A stretch of 39,661 nucleotides of DNA from Wohlfahrtiimonas sp. (lineage in GTDB: Bacteria; Pseudomonadota; Gammaproteobacteria; Cardiobacteriales; Wohlfahrtiimonadaceae). The DNA is taken from assembly GCA_030149965.1 (NCBI GenBank), contig JASLHB010000093.1, forward strand, positions 1 to 39,661, given 5' to 3'. Below the pieces are notes generated by a model that did not search any database, was not told the origin of the DNA, and saw only the letters and a list, made by a program, of their open reading frames with translations. Shown piece by piece: positions 24,038-32,273 of the stretch. Position 1 is the stretch's first letter, and each line of letters opens with the position of its first letter. The translations under genes were made by a program, and so were the position numbers.

Positions 24038-25276
24038 TTATGAAACAATGTTCATTGGACGTTGTGCTTGTGTAGCTGCAGCTTGCTGTGTTTGTTGGCG
24101 TTTTTTAAAGAAGCGACGTTCCCACCATAAAACCAAACCAAGGGCGAGCATCATTAATGCATAGTTGATCACTAAACCACCATAAGGGCCAGCAACCTTT
24201 AATAAATTGATCTTATCGAAATCAGCCACCAAGAAAGGCGATAAATCATCCCAATAGTAAGCCAATACCGTTGAACCAATGATGTTACCTAAACCTACCC
24301 ACCAATAATGCACTTGACCTTCCACCGCACGATACATCCAACCTGTTTCACAGCCGCCTGCAAGTACAATACCAAAACCAAATAATAAGCCGCCTAAGAG
24401 CGCATTCGGTGCTGCCCAATAAATTTTAGGGACAATGCCAGCTTCGATGAATGCAAATGTGCCAAGCGTACTCACAATCATACCGATGATGATGGCTTTG
24501 GCCATATGTGTTCTACCGGTGATCCATAAGTCACGGAAGGCAGAAGTAAAGCAGATTTGCGCACGCTCAATGAGTAAACCAAAGGATGTACCAAATAATA
24601 GCGCGATCCCAAATAATGGTTTAATGAAGAGTAAGACAACGCCTGTCATTGCCAATGCTGCAAAAACGATCGAACCCAAGATAAAGCGATTGCGTACTTG
24701 ATTAGGATTTTGCTTTAAAGGTGCTTGAGCCGTCACTTTTTGTACTTTAAGTGGAATACGGAAGATCGGATGCAATGCAACTTTAGCACCAAAGTAAGAA
24801 CCAATTCCTGTGGTAATGGCAAAGAACCAAGCATGAAGGGAGAACTGAGGAATCCCCGTAAAGAATGCCGCTAAGTTACAGCCCATTGCTAAACGTGCAC
24901 CAAAGCCCGCGATAATTCCGCCCACTAAAGCTTGGAAAATACGAATTTTATGTGGGGAATTACGGTATTTGATGTTGTTAGCCCAAAGCGCAGCAGCAAT
25001 ACAGCCACCAAACATGCCAATTAATAATAAACCATCTGTACGATCTAAAGGGGATCCTTGAAAGCCGATCATTTTAAAGTAAGTCCAATCGCTTGGATCA
25101 ACGCCAACGGCTTGTAGAATGTGTCCGCCCCAACGAGTGAATTCGCCAGTGACCGCCCATAATGTACCAGTAATCCCAAAGTAATAGGTGGCAAGGATAC
25201 CAGCTGCAATGACAGCGGCAACGGGATTCCAAAATTGAATCAGATATTTTTGCTTAAATGTGTACCAAGTTGTCAT
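24038..25276 (-). CDS. yedE: YedE (YeeE/YedE family) sulfur/selenium membrane transporter
   Basis: Inner-membrane protein of 412 residues with about ten hydrophobic segments, aligning end to end with E. coli YedE (401 aa). Conserved cysteines of the family's transport path are visible in RLAMGCNLAAFF, RAQICFTSAFRDLW and LAGGCETGWMYR. Relatives (YeeE) import thiosulfate; E. coli YedE has been called a selenium metabolism membrane protein. ATG 25276 has AGGAAA at a good distance and matches the E. coli start; a GTG at 25285 is in frame but falls within the spacer. It is co-transcribed with yedF, behind a long structured leader. Confidence 0.92.
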   Translation of the reverse strand: MTTWYTFKQKYLIQFWNPVAAVIAAGILATYYFGITGTLWAVTGEFTRWGGHILQAVGVDPSDWTYFKMIGFQGSPLDRTDGLLLIGMFGGCIAAALWANNIKYRNSPHKIRIFQALVGGIIAGFGARLAMGCNLAAFFTGIPQFSLHAWFFAITTGIGSYFGAKVALHPIFRIPLKVQKVTAQAPLKQNPNQVRNRFILGSIVFAALAMTGVVLLFIKPLFGIALLFGTSFGLLIERAQICFTSAFRDLWITGRTHMAKAIIIGMIVSTLGTFAFIEAGIVPKIYWAAPNALLGGLLFGFGIVLAGGCETGWMYRAVEGQVHYWWVGLGNIIGSTVLAYYWDDLSPFLVADFDKINLLKVAGPYGGLVINYALMMLALGLVLWWERRFFKKRQQTQQAAATQAQRPMNIVS

Positions 25277-25279
25277 TTC

Positions 25280-25393
25280 TAACACTTTCCTTTTTTTGAG
25301 GTCGACAAAAGAAGGGTGTTAAAAAATTATCATCACCATAGAATCAAACAATCAACACCCAAGCCTATCTCTAACCTAGAGATTCTATGAGTG
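25280..25393 (-). promoter_or_regulatory. Pseudoknot-capable leader RNA of yedE
   Basis: In the yedE leader, 25393-25381 pairs with 25345-25334 (12 bp, one bulged base, core CATAGAATC/GATTCTATG). Loop segment GGGTGTT (25360-25354) pairs with AACACCC (25320-25314) farther down, giving an H-type pseudoknot. The same downstream strand can instead pair with GTGTTA (25285-25280), between the ribosome site and the yedE ATG, so the two folds are exclusive. A TCTA-rich hairpin (25382-25368) competes with the first stem. It matches no riboswitch class I know. Confidence 0.45.
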
Positions 25394-25472
25394 CGTCACT
25401 GGAATAAGAAGCGAGTGATTGTCATATTGAATGCGAAATCCTGATGAATTATTCAATTTAAAATTAATGTGG

Positions 25473-25501
25473 ATTATAGAATAGTCTATTTTTTTAGTTA
25501 A
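25473..25501 (-). promoter_or_regulatory. Probable promoter of yedE-yedF
   Basis: On the minus strand TTAACT (25501-25496), 17 bases, perfect TATAAT (25478-25473). A start near 25466 gives a leader of about 190 bases. The rest of the 314-base gap 25277-25590 holds the A/T-rich upstream region of the symporter gene, where I see no clear plus-strand promoter. Confidence 0.55.
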
Positions 25502-25590
25502 TTACTATAATTCGGGTATTTTTATTGCATTGTCCTATTACAAATAAGTGAAAAAAATATACACTATATGTCCCGTATTAAGGAGGCAAC

Positions 25591-27012
25591 ATGCATGTTT
25601 TAGAAACGGTAGTGAGTACCGTTAATGGTATCCTTTGGAACCATATTTTAATTTTCTTACTCGTTGGTGTAGGAATCTTTTTCACAGTACGTTTAAAATT
25701 TATTCAGGTGCGAGGGTTTATCTCGGGGATGAAGATGTTCTTTTCGGGCGTTTCGTTAAAAGGCGAAAAAGCAGGGAAGAGCGGAATGAGCTCATTTCAG
25801 GCAGTTGCAACCGCGATTGCAGGGCAAGTGGGGACAGGGAATTTAGCAGGGCCAGCGACAGCAATTATGCTAGGCGGACCGGGCGCAATATTTTGGATTT
25901 GGATTTCATCCTTTTTAGGGATGGCAACAATCTACGCAGAAGCAGTTCTCGCAATTCACTTTAAAACGAAAGATAAGAACGGTCAGGTTGTAGGCGGTCC
26001 AGCATACTATATTGAACGTGGATTGGGCATGAAATGGCTCGCGGTGATCTTTGCAGTATTGATCATTATGGCTTTAGGTTTGATTGGTAACATGGTGCAA
26101 AGTAACTCCATCGTTGAAGCTTTCAATAACTCATTCAATATTCCTGCTTGGTTAATGGGCGCATTATTGGCGTTGGTAACAGGGCTTGTGATCATGGGCG
26201 GGATTAAGAACATTGCATCGGTTGTGGAAAAATTAATCCCAATCATGGCTTTATTCTATTTGTTAGGCGTTGCGGTTATTTTAACGATTAACTCAGAATA
26301 TTTATGGGAAGCTTGTAGAGTGATTTTCATTGCTGCGTTTAACCCTGAAGCTGTATTGGGCGCTGGCGCTGGTATTGCGATTCAGCAAGCAGCTCGTTTT
26401 GGTATTGCGCGTGGTTTATTCTCGAATGAAGCTGGTATGGGTTCTACGCCGCATGCACATGCAGTTGCGAGAGATACAAATCCTGAGCAACAAGCATTCT
26501 TAGCAATGATGGGCGTTTTTATCGTTTGTACAATTGTGACATTGACAGGTTTTGTGATCATCACATCAGGCTTGAGAGAATGGTATTCGTTAGGATTTAC
26601 GCTGCAAGATGGTAATTTTTTATCCGTTTATAAAAACATGGAAAGTATCGTCATTACGCAACATGCTTATCAATCTGTATTTGGTGATTTTGGTGGATAT
26701 TTTGTGAGTATTGCATTGTTATGCTTTGCATTCTCGACAATCATTGGTTGGTATTATTACGCTGAAACCAATGTGCGCTATTTATTTAATTCTTCGATCG
26801 CGATTCGAATCTTCCAAGTTTTGGTGGTTTGTTTTATTTTATTAGCAGCATTCTTTAAAGTTGGATTAGTTTGGGATATGTCAGACATGTTTAATGGTTT
26901 GATGGTATTGCCTAACATTTTAGGTTTGATTTTGTTATCCTCAATTGTGGTTAAAATCACTAAAAATGCAGGGAATAAAAATAATGAACCAAGCAGCGAC
27001 AGAGAAGATTGA
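25591..27012 (+). CDS. Alanine/glycine:cation symporter (AGCS family)
   Basis: Sodium-coupled transporter for alanine or glycine, 473 residues and about 11 membrane segments. The family stretch GQVGTGNLAGPATAIMLGGPGAIFWIWIS (written in parts: GQVGTGNLAGPA, then GGPGAIFWIWIS) and ARGLFSNEAGMGSTPHAHA are diagnostic. An excellent AAGGAGG ribosome site lies before the ATG. The last 29 bases overlap the next small gene. No glycine riboswitch is seen upstream. Confidence 0.92.
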   Translation: MHVLETVVSTVNGILWNHILIFLLVGVGIFFTVRLKFIQVRGFISGMKMFFSGVSLKGEKAGKSGMSSFQAVATAIAGQVGTGNLAGPATAIMLGGPGAIFWIWISSFLGMATIYAEAVLAIHFKTKDKNGQVVGGPAYYIERGLGMKWLAVIFAVLIIMALGLIGNMVQSNSIVEAFNNSFNIPAWLMGALLALVTGLVIMGGIKNIASVVEKLIPIMALFYLLGVAVILTINSEYLWEACRVIFIAAFNPEAVLGAGAGIAIQQAARFGIARGLFSNEAGMGSTPHAHAVARDTNPEQQAFLAMMGVFIVCTIVTLTGFVIITSGLREWYSLGFTLQDGNFLSVYKNMESIVITQHAYQSVFGDFGGYFVSIALLCFAFSTIIGWYYYAETNVRYLFNSSIAIRIFQVLVVCFILLAAFFKVGLVWDMSDMFNGLMVLPNILGLILLSSIVVKITKNAGNKNNEPSSDRED

Positions 27013-27262
27013 TGAATATCTCAAAGAGTTAGATGATTTAAATGCTCGAGAGGATTTATCTGAAGAAGCAAAAGATGAAAAGAGCGAAGCAATTTTGAAT
27101 GATATTCAAAAGGTAATGGCAGAAGAGAGAAAACAGTTGGAAGCAATGATTGCAGAATCTCAATCATCGAATAAAAAGCGATTGATCCAAACTTTATTTA
27201 ATTTGTTATTGCTGCTTTGTATTATTGGATTTTTTGTTTATGTGATATTTTTTCAGCGTTAA
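26984..27262 (+). CDS. Small coiled-coil protein with C-terminal membrane anchor
   Basis: Protein of 92 residues, unrecognised. Residues 1-65 are highly charged and helical, rich in Glu and Lys with heptad-like spacing (IDEYLKELDDLN, EAKDEKSEAIL). The C-terminal 22 residues (TLFNLLLLLCIIGFFVYVIFF) are a single hydrophobic span, so it would be tail-anchored. ATG 26984 has AGGGA upstream; the 13 codons before it would lie inside the symporter gene. The 29-base overlap suggests translational coupling and a possible accessory role for the symporter (inference). A terminator follows. Confidence 0.65.
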   Translation: MNQAATEKIDEYLKELDDLNAREDLSEEAKDEKSEAILNDIQKVMAEERKQLEAMIAESQSSNKKRLIQTLFNLLLLLCIIGFFVYVIFFQR

Positions 27263-27274
27263 ATGTTCAATAAA

Positions 27275-27311
27275 GGCTGAGTTTGATATTTTATCGGCTC
27301 AGTCTTTTTTT
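27275..27311 (+). terminator. Terminator of the symporter operon
   Basis: GGCTGAG (27275-27281) pairs with CTCAGTC (27298-27304), one G-T pair, enclosing a short GATA/TATC pairing, then seven T. Confidence 0.8.
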
Positions 27312-27348
27312 GTGCCTTTGTAATTTCCCTTCATGATTAGGATGCTTT

Positions 27349-28212
27349 ATGTCGCGCCTTACTATTATTTTATTAACTGCTTTAACGCCCATTATGTGGG
27401 GCTCGACTTACATCGTCACCACGGAATTATTGCCCGCAAATCATCCTTTTCTAGCAGCATTGTTAAGAATCTTACCGGCAGGGATCATATTGATCGCTTG
27501 CACGCGCGTATTACCAAAAGGCTTGGATTGGATAAAGATTGCAATCTTAGGGATTTTAAACATGGGCTTTTTCCAAGCCATGTTATTCATTGCAGCGTAT
27601 CGCTTGCCGGGCGGTTTGGCTGCCATTTTAGGGGCAATTCAGCCCATGATTGTGATGGTTTTGATGTCTGTGATTGCCAAAGCGCAATTGCCTAAATCCG
27701 CATGGATTGCTGCGTTATGTGGCTTAATCGGCATGGTCTTGATGCTGTATTCACCGAATATGACGGTGGATTTTGTGGGCGTAATCGCTGCTCTAGCAGG
27801 TGCTTTATCCATGGCATTTGGCGTATTCTTCAGTCGTTATTGGAAAGTGAATTTACCGCTTTTTGCCTTTACGGGTTGGCAGCTCTTTTTTGCAGGATTA
27901 TTCCTATTGCCAATCTTTTTAATGACAGAAAGCTGGCCGGTTATGAGCCTTAAGAATGTGCTGGGTTATAGCTATTTATGTCTATTTGGTGCGTTATTGG
28001 CATATGTTTTATGGTTTCAGGGGATTAAGCAATTATCACCTGCGATCGTTTCTACTTTAGGCTTATTAAGCCCTGTTGCCGCTTTCTTTTTAGGTTGGAT
28101 CTTTTTAGATCAGAAATTATCTGTGATGTCCTTGATTGGCTTTGTGGTGATTTTAACCTCCATCTTTGTGGTCCAGCGTTCTTTGAGTCGACCTGTAAAA
28201 TTGGAAAAATAA
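27349..28212 (+). CDS. EamA/DMT-family transporter
   Basis: Inner-membrane protein of 287 residues with ten segments in two EamA repeats. MWGSTYIVTTELLP in the first helix, PAGIILIA, and the second-repeat LSPAIVSTLGLLSPVAAFFLGWIFL are diagnostic for this superfamily of metabolite exporters. AGGA ribosome site. It is only distantly similar to the DMT gene at 13488, so it is not a recent duplicate. The substrate is unknown. Confidence 0.85.
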   Translation: MSRLTIILLTALTPIMWGSTYIVTTELLPANHPFLAALLRILPAGIILIACTRVLPKGLDWIKIAILGILNMGFFQAMLFIAAYRLPGGLAAILGAIQPMIVMVLMSVIAKAQLPKSAWIAALCGLIGMVLMLYSPNMTVDFVGVIAALAGALSMAFGVFFSRYWKVNLPLFAFTGWQLFFAGLFLLPIFLMTESWPVMSLKNVLGYSYLCLFGALLAYVLWFQGIKQLSPAIVSTLGLLSPVAAFFLGWIFLDQKLSVMSLIGFVVILTSIFVVQRSLSRPVKLEK

Positions 28213-28213
28213 A

Positions 28214-28235
28214 AAAAGCGCCGGATGGCGCTTTT
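28214..28235 (+). terminator. Bidirectional terminator between the DMT gene and metG
   Basis: AAAAGCGCC (28214-28222), loop GGAT, GGCGCTTTT (28227-28235), with A and T runs on both sides so that it works for both converging genes. Confidence 0.85.
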
Positions 28236-28260
28236 AAAGTTGTGTGATATGCGATGGCGA

Positions 28261-30360
28261 TTAAGAAATCTTCGCACCTGGTTTTAATTCACTTAACGTC
28301 GTCAAGAGCGCTAAATCACCCTCGATCGATGCAGAAAGAATCATGCCTTCGCTCACGCCAAAACGCATTTTACGAGGTGCTAAGTTAGCCACAACGATCA
28401 CGTATTTGCCAACAAGCAATTGTGGTTCACCATAAGCAGAGCGAATACCAGAGAAGATATTGCGTGGTTTTTCTTCGCCTAAGTCGACAGAGAATGCCAA
28501 TAACTTATCTGAACCTTCCACAAAGTCACAGCTCAATACTTTACCGAGTCTTAAATCTACTTTAGAGAAATCATCGATGTTGATGCAGCCTTCAGGCACA
28601 ACAACTTCTTGTTTCTTCTTCTCTTTTTTCTCAGCTTTTTCTACTTTTTTAGCAGGTTCAGCCACTTTTAAAGAGTCTTTGTTTTTCTCAACCATTTGCT
28701 CTAATTGCTTTAACTCAACACGCTTCATTAAATGCTCATAAGTGTTGATGGTTGCGTTTTCAAGTGTCTTCGCATCCGCATCAAAGGATGACAAGTCGCT
28801 ATTTAAGTACGCACCGATGCTTTTCACTGTTTCTGGCAAAATAGGGAAGAGGTAGATGCTTAATAATCTGAATGCTTCTAAGTAGCTTGTGCAAAGGGCT
28901 TGTAAACGAGCGTGCTGTGCTTCATCTTTGGCCAATTCCCAAGGCTTAGTGGTATCAAAGTGTTCATTCACAAGATCACAACCACGAGCAACATCACGCA
29001 TTGCTGCAGCAAAGTTACGGTCTTCATAATGGCCGATGATGCTTGCTTTTAAGCCGCGAATCGTTGCCAATAATTCAGTGGTTTCTTCTGAAAATGTGCT
29101 GAGCTTATTATCAAAGATGTTAGAAACGAATTTACTAGTACGTGATGCGATGTTCACGAATTTACCCACTAAGTCTGAGTTCACACGGTTCACTAAATCT
29201 TCCATGTTTAAATCAAGATCATCAATTGCGCCAGATGATTTAGCGGCAAAGTAATAACGCAACCATTCTGGATTTAATTTTTCATCTAAATATGAACGAG
29301 CTGTGATGAACGTACCACGAGATTTACTCATTTTAGCGCCGTTAACAGTGATGAAACCGTTCACTGCATATTGTGATGGTAAACGGTAACCCGAGAAGTT
29401 CAACATCGCAGGCCAGAATAATGTATGGAAGTACATGATATCTTTACCGATGAAGTGAACCATTTCAGTGCCTGCTTTATCTGCAGCTTCACGCTCGATG
29501 TAATCGGCAAGATTGATTTCAGGATGACGCTCTACATAATTTGCTAAAGATGCTAAGTAACCCACAGGCGCATCCAACCAAACGTAGAAATATTTATTCG
29601 GTGCATTCGGGATCGGGAAGCCAAAGTAAGGCGCATCACGAGAGATATCCCAGTCAGATAATTTGTTCTCTTCATCTGTACCGAGCCACTCTTTCATTTT
29701 GTTGGCAGCTTCTGGTTGTAAGCGGTCACTGTTCGCTAAGAATTCACGAAGGAAGTTCACACAGCGATCATCTGATAATTTAAAGAAGAAGTGTTCAGAA
29801 CCTTTCATTACAGGCGTTTTACCTGAAACAACAGAGAATGGATTGATCAATTCTGTTGGATGATAAACACCACCACACGCTTCACAGTTATCGCCGTATT
29901 GATCTTGTGCATGGCACTTAGGACATTCACCTTTAATGAAACGATCTGGGAGGAACATTTGCTTTTCTTCATCGAAGAACTGCTGAATCTCACGCGTTTC
30001 GATCAAACCTGCTGCATGCAGTTTAAGATAGATGTCTTCAACCAATTTGCGGTTTTCTTCGCTGTTAGTTGTGTAATAGTTATCGAACTCGATATTGAAA
30101 TCTGTGAAATCTTCTAAGTGCGCTTTTTGTGCTTTCGCGATCAATTCTTCAGGTGTAATGCCTAAGTTTTGAGCGCGGATCATGATTGGCGTACCATGTG
30201 CATCATCCGCACAGATAAAATGTACATCAGAACCACACATTCGGTGGAAACGCGCCCAGATATCACCTTGGATATAACCCAATAAATGACCTAAGTGAAT
30301 ATCTCCATTAGCATAAGGCAGTGCATTGGTAATGAATAACTTGCGTTTCTCGATCGACAT
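28261..30360 (-). CDS. metG: Methionyl-tRNA synthetase
   Basis: Class I aminoacyl-tRNA synthetase that charges tRNA-Met. It has 699 residues (E. coli 677). The HIGH-equivalent is HLGHL (residues 22-26). The zinc knuckle CPKC...CEAC lies near residue 150, KMSKS is at 343-347, followed by the anticodon-binding helical domain. A Lys/Glu-rich linker near 570-585 joins the C-terminal dimerising tRNA-binding (Trbp111-like) domain, which begins about VDLRLGKV. It lies downstream of ispD-ispF on the same strand with a 64-base gap. Confidence 0.97.
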   Translation of the reverse strand: MSIEKRKLFITNALPYANGDIHLGHLLGYIQGDIWARFHRMCGSDVHFICADDAHGTPIMIRAQNLGITPEELIAKAQKAHLEDFTDFNIEFDNYYTTNSEENRKLVEDIYLKLHAAGLIETREIQQFFDEEKQMFLPDRFIKGECPKCHAQDQYGDNCEACGGVYHPTELINPFSVVSGKTPVMKGSEHFFFKLSDDRCVNFLREFLANSDRLQPEAANKMKEWLGTDEENKLSDWDISRDAPYFGFPIPNAPNKYFYVWLDAPVGYLASLANYVERHPEINLADYIEREAADKAGTEMVHFIGKDIMYFHTLFWPAMLNFSGYRLPSQYAVNGFITVNGAKMSKSRGTFITARSYLDEKLNPEWLRYYFAAKSSGAIDDLDLNMEDLVNRVNSDLVGKFVNIASRTSKFVSNIFDNKLSTFSEETTELLATIRGLKASIIGHYEDRNFAAAMRDVARGCDLVNEHFDTTKPWELAKDEAQHARLQALCTSYLEAFRLLSIYLFPILPETVKSIGAYLNSDLSSFDADAKTLENATINTYEHLMKRVELKQLEQMVEKNKDSLKVAEPAKKVEKAEKKEKKKQEVVVPEGCINIDDFSKVDLRLGKVLSCDFVEGSDKLLAFSVDLGEEKPRNIFSGIRSAYGEPQLLVGKYVIVVANLAPRKMRFGVSEGMILSASIEGDLALLTTLSELKPGAKIS

Positions 30361-30400
30361 GTTGTTTGGCTCTCAATTGAAAAATAAAACGAATCAAATA

Positions 30401-30416
30401 GTGTAGCACGCTACAC
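30401..30416. repeat. 7-2-7 inverted repeat in the ispF-metG gap
   Basis: GTGTAGC-AC-GCTACAC, 41 bases upstream of metG. It can form a 6-bp hairpin in the transcript; on the minus strand no clean T run follows directly, so it is a weak terminator at best. It may be an operator or a processing site. Confidence 0.4.
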
Positions 30417-30424
30417 GACTTATA

Positions 30425-30898
30425 TTAACAGGCTTTTAAAAGTACGATGGCTTGGGCGGCGATCCCTTCTTCACGACCAACAAATCCCATTTTTTCCATC
30501 GTGGTTGCTTTTACATTCACATCATCTTCGTGCATATTTAAAGCATTGGCAATGTTCTGTGCCATTTTCTCTTTGTACGGCATCAGCTTTGGATTTTCCG
30601 CCATGATGGTGATGTCGATATTGCCGATCATCCAGCCTTTTGTTTGTACCTTTTCATAGGCTTTTTGTAATAAGACAACGCTGTCGGCATTTTTATAAGC
30701 AGGATCCGTATCCGGGAATAATGTGCCAATATCGCCACATTTAGCAGCACCCAAAATTGCATCTGTGAGTGCATGGAGCACCACATCACCATCTGAATGG
30801 GCTAAGAATGCTTTGGTATAAGGGATTCTTTCACCCGCTAAAATAACATGATCACCTTCTTTAAAGGTGTGTACATCAAATCCAATGCCTACTCGCAT
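30425..30898 (-). CDS. ispF: 2-C-methyl-D-erythritol 2,4-cyclodiphosphate synthase
   Basis: Fifth enzyme of the MEP isoprenoid pathway, a homotrimer with one metal per site. It has 157 residues (E. coli 159). Metal ligands Asp8 and His10 in GIGFDVHTF and His42 in VVLHALTDA, plus FPDTDPAYKNADS and the C-terminal KATTMEKMGFVGREEGIAAQA, are all conserved. The start overlaps the end of ispD by 10 bases, so translation is probably coupled. Confidence 0.97.
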   Translation of the reverse strand: MRVGIGFDVHTFKEGDHVILAGERIPYTKAFLAHSDGDVVLHALTDAILGAAKCGDIGTLFPDTDPAYKNADSVVLLQKAYEKVQTKGWMIGNIDITIMAENPKLMPYKEKMAQNIANALNMHEDDVNVKATTMEKMGFVGREEGIAAQAIVLLKAC

Positions 30899-31593
30899 AA
30901 TTGTCTCTCTTGTAATAAAAAACGCATTAAGCGTAAATCTGTGGGATGAGTGATTTTAAAATTGTGAGGATAACCCTTATAGATATAAGGACTATAACCT
31001 AAAGCTTCAACTGCGGATGCTTCATCGGTAATGGCTAAATCATTGTTGAGCGCTGTTTCATACGCTTTATAAAGCACGCCATATTTAAACATCTGTGGCG
31101 TTTGTGCTAAATAGATGGTGCTGCGATCAATGGTTTTAGTAATCAGATTATGATCCACTTGTTTGACTGTATCAATGGCCGCCGTTGCCATAATGCCACC
31201 GATGGACTCTTGCTCATAAGTCACTTCAGCAATGAATAATTCAAGCTCTTCTCGGGTTAAACCCGGGCGCGCTGCATCGTGCACAATCACCCAATCATCT
31301 TCCATTGCAATATCAGATAAAGCTTTTAAGCCCATAAATACTGTATCGCTACGAGTTTCACCTGCTTTATAAACAGTTAAATTTTTCTGATTAATTGGTA
31401 GATCATGGAAATAAGCATCTGATTCGGAAATGCCAAGCGCGCCATGTTTGATTTCAGTTGCTTGAACCAACAAACTTAAGGTTTGTTCTAGCACTGTTAT
31501 ATTGTCATTTAATGTCAGGTATTGCTTTGGGCGATCCGCCTGCATGCGTGCGCCAACGCCACCTGCCGGTATGATAAAAAAGATACTTGCCAT
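30889..31593 (-). CDS. ispD: 2-C-methyl-D-erythritol 4-phosphate cytidylyltransferase
   Basis: Third enzyme of the MEP pathway, which couples CTP to MEP. It has 234 residues. The nucleotide-binding loop is PAGGVGARMQADRPKQYL; VIVHDAARPGLT and the TDEASAVEALG stretch match E. coli IspD (236 aa). It is the first gene of the ispD-ispF-metG cluster; the ftsB gene often found before ispD in gammaproteobacteria is absent, replaced by a divergent uspA. Confidence 0.95.
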   Translation of the reverse strand: MASIFFIIPAGGVGARMQADRPKQYLTLNDNITVLEQTLSLLVQATEIKHGALGISESDAYFHDLPINQKNLTVYKAGETRSDTVFMGLKALSDIAMEDDWVIVHDAARPGLTREELELFIAEVTYEQESIGGIMATAAIDTVKQVDHNLITKTIDRSTIYLAQTPQMFKYGVLYKAYETALNNDLAITDEASAVEALGYSPYIYKGYPHNFKITHPTDLRLMRFLLQERQLCE

Positions 31594-31726
31594 GATATTT
31601 ATTAATAATAAAATGTCTATTTTATCGCATTCATTAATAGAGTGTTATGATTAATCTTATGAGCAGTATAAAAGACGTTTTTCACTGCTAATATAAACAA
31701 AATTGACCAACCATAGAGGGAAAGCT

Positions 31727-32164
31727 ATGAGTAATGAATATAAACATGTATTGGTAGCAATCGATCATTCAGATGATTCAGAGAAAATTGTAAAACAAGC
31801 GATTGTTGTGGCTCAGCGTAACCACGCAAAAATCACATTATTACATGTATTAGAAGACATCAATATTGCGTTAGGTTATGAATTAATGCCGATCATTTCA
31901 GAGCAATCAGATTCGGAAATTGTGAGCGAAGCTAAGAAGAATGCGCGTGCATTGGCGGATCGTTTAGGCATTCCTGATGCTGATACACATGTTGTTTCTG
32001 CATTCTCAACGAAAGAAGGCATCATCAAAACAGCTGAATCGTTACAGGTTGAATTGGTAGTTGTTGGCGCACATACAAGACAAGGTTTAGCATTACTTTT
32101 GGGTTCAACATCAGGTTCGATCATCAACGATTCACCATGTGATATTTTGGTTGTAAAAGTATAG
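31727..32164 (+). CDS. Universal stress protein, UspA family
   Basis: Single-domain Usp of 145 residues. The N-terminal YKHVLVAIDHSDDSEK is the family's first strand with the Asp of the nucleotide site. The C-terminal VVVGAHTRQGLALLLGSTSGSI gives the G-2X-G-9X-G(S/T)-type ATP-binding loop, and PCDILVVKV is the closing strand. The start at ATG 31727 has AGAGGGAAAG before it; the frame is open to 31703. The leader has an inverted repeat AGCAGT/ACTGCT (31662-31667, 31684-31689). The exact paralogue (uspA or another) cannot be decided. Confidence 0.88.
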   Translation: MSNEYKHVLVAIDHSDDSEKIVKQAIVVAQRNHAKITLLHVLEDINIALGYELMPIISEQSDSEIVSEAKKNARALADRLGIPDADTHVVSAFSTKEGIIKTAESLQVELVVVGAHTRQGLALLLGSTSGSIINDSPCDILVVKV

Positions 32165-32208
32165 TTTTTTTCTTTAATTTTTAGACAGCAAAAAATTGAT
32201 TATAGTCA

Positions 32209-32244
32209 TTAATGTTTGACAACATGGTTGTCAAACATTAACAT
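32209..32244 (+). promoter_or_regulatory. MarR operator: perfect 15-3-15 palindrome with embedded promoter
   Basis: TTAATGTTTGACAAC (32209-32223), ATG, then its exact complement GTTGTCAAACATTAA (32227-32241). A consensus -35 TTGACA (32216-32221) lies in the left arm, and 17 bases later TAACAT (32239-32244) can serve as -10, so a bound repressor would cover the whole promoter. It stands 33 bases before the marR-type gene. Confidence 0.8.
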
Positions 32245-32273
32245 GTCCGGTCTTGTTTCAGTATTTATGTAAG

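Noticed and set aside
25280..25393. Fluoride or preQ1 riboswitch for the yedE leader
   Set aside because: A GGTGATG stretch recalls the fluoride class, but the rest of the required core is absent; the fold does not fit preQ1 elements either.
25394..25590. Glycine riboswitch before the AGCS symporter
   Set aside because: The plus-strand sequence shows none of the conserved paired GGAGAG/GCxxxxxACC-type elements, and it is too A/T-rich and unstructured.
32209..32241. Treating the 33-base palindrome as the uspA terminator
   Set aside because: No T run follows on the plus strand, and it contains a consensus -35 with a spaced -10, so an operator fits better.
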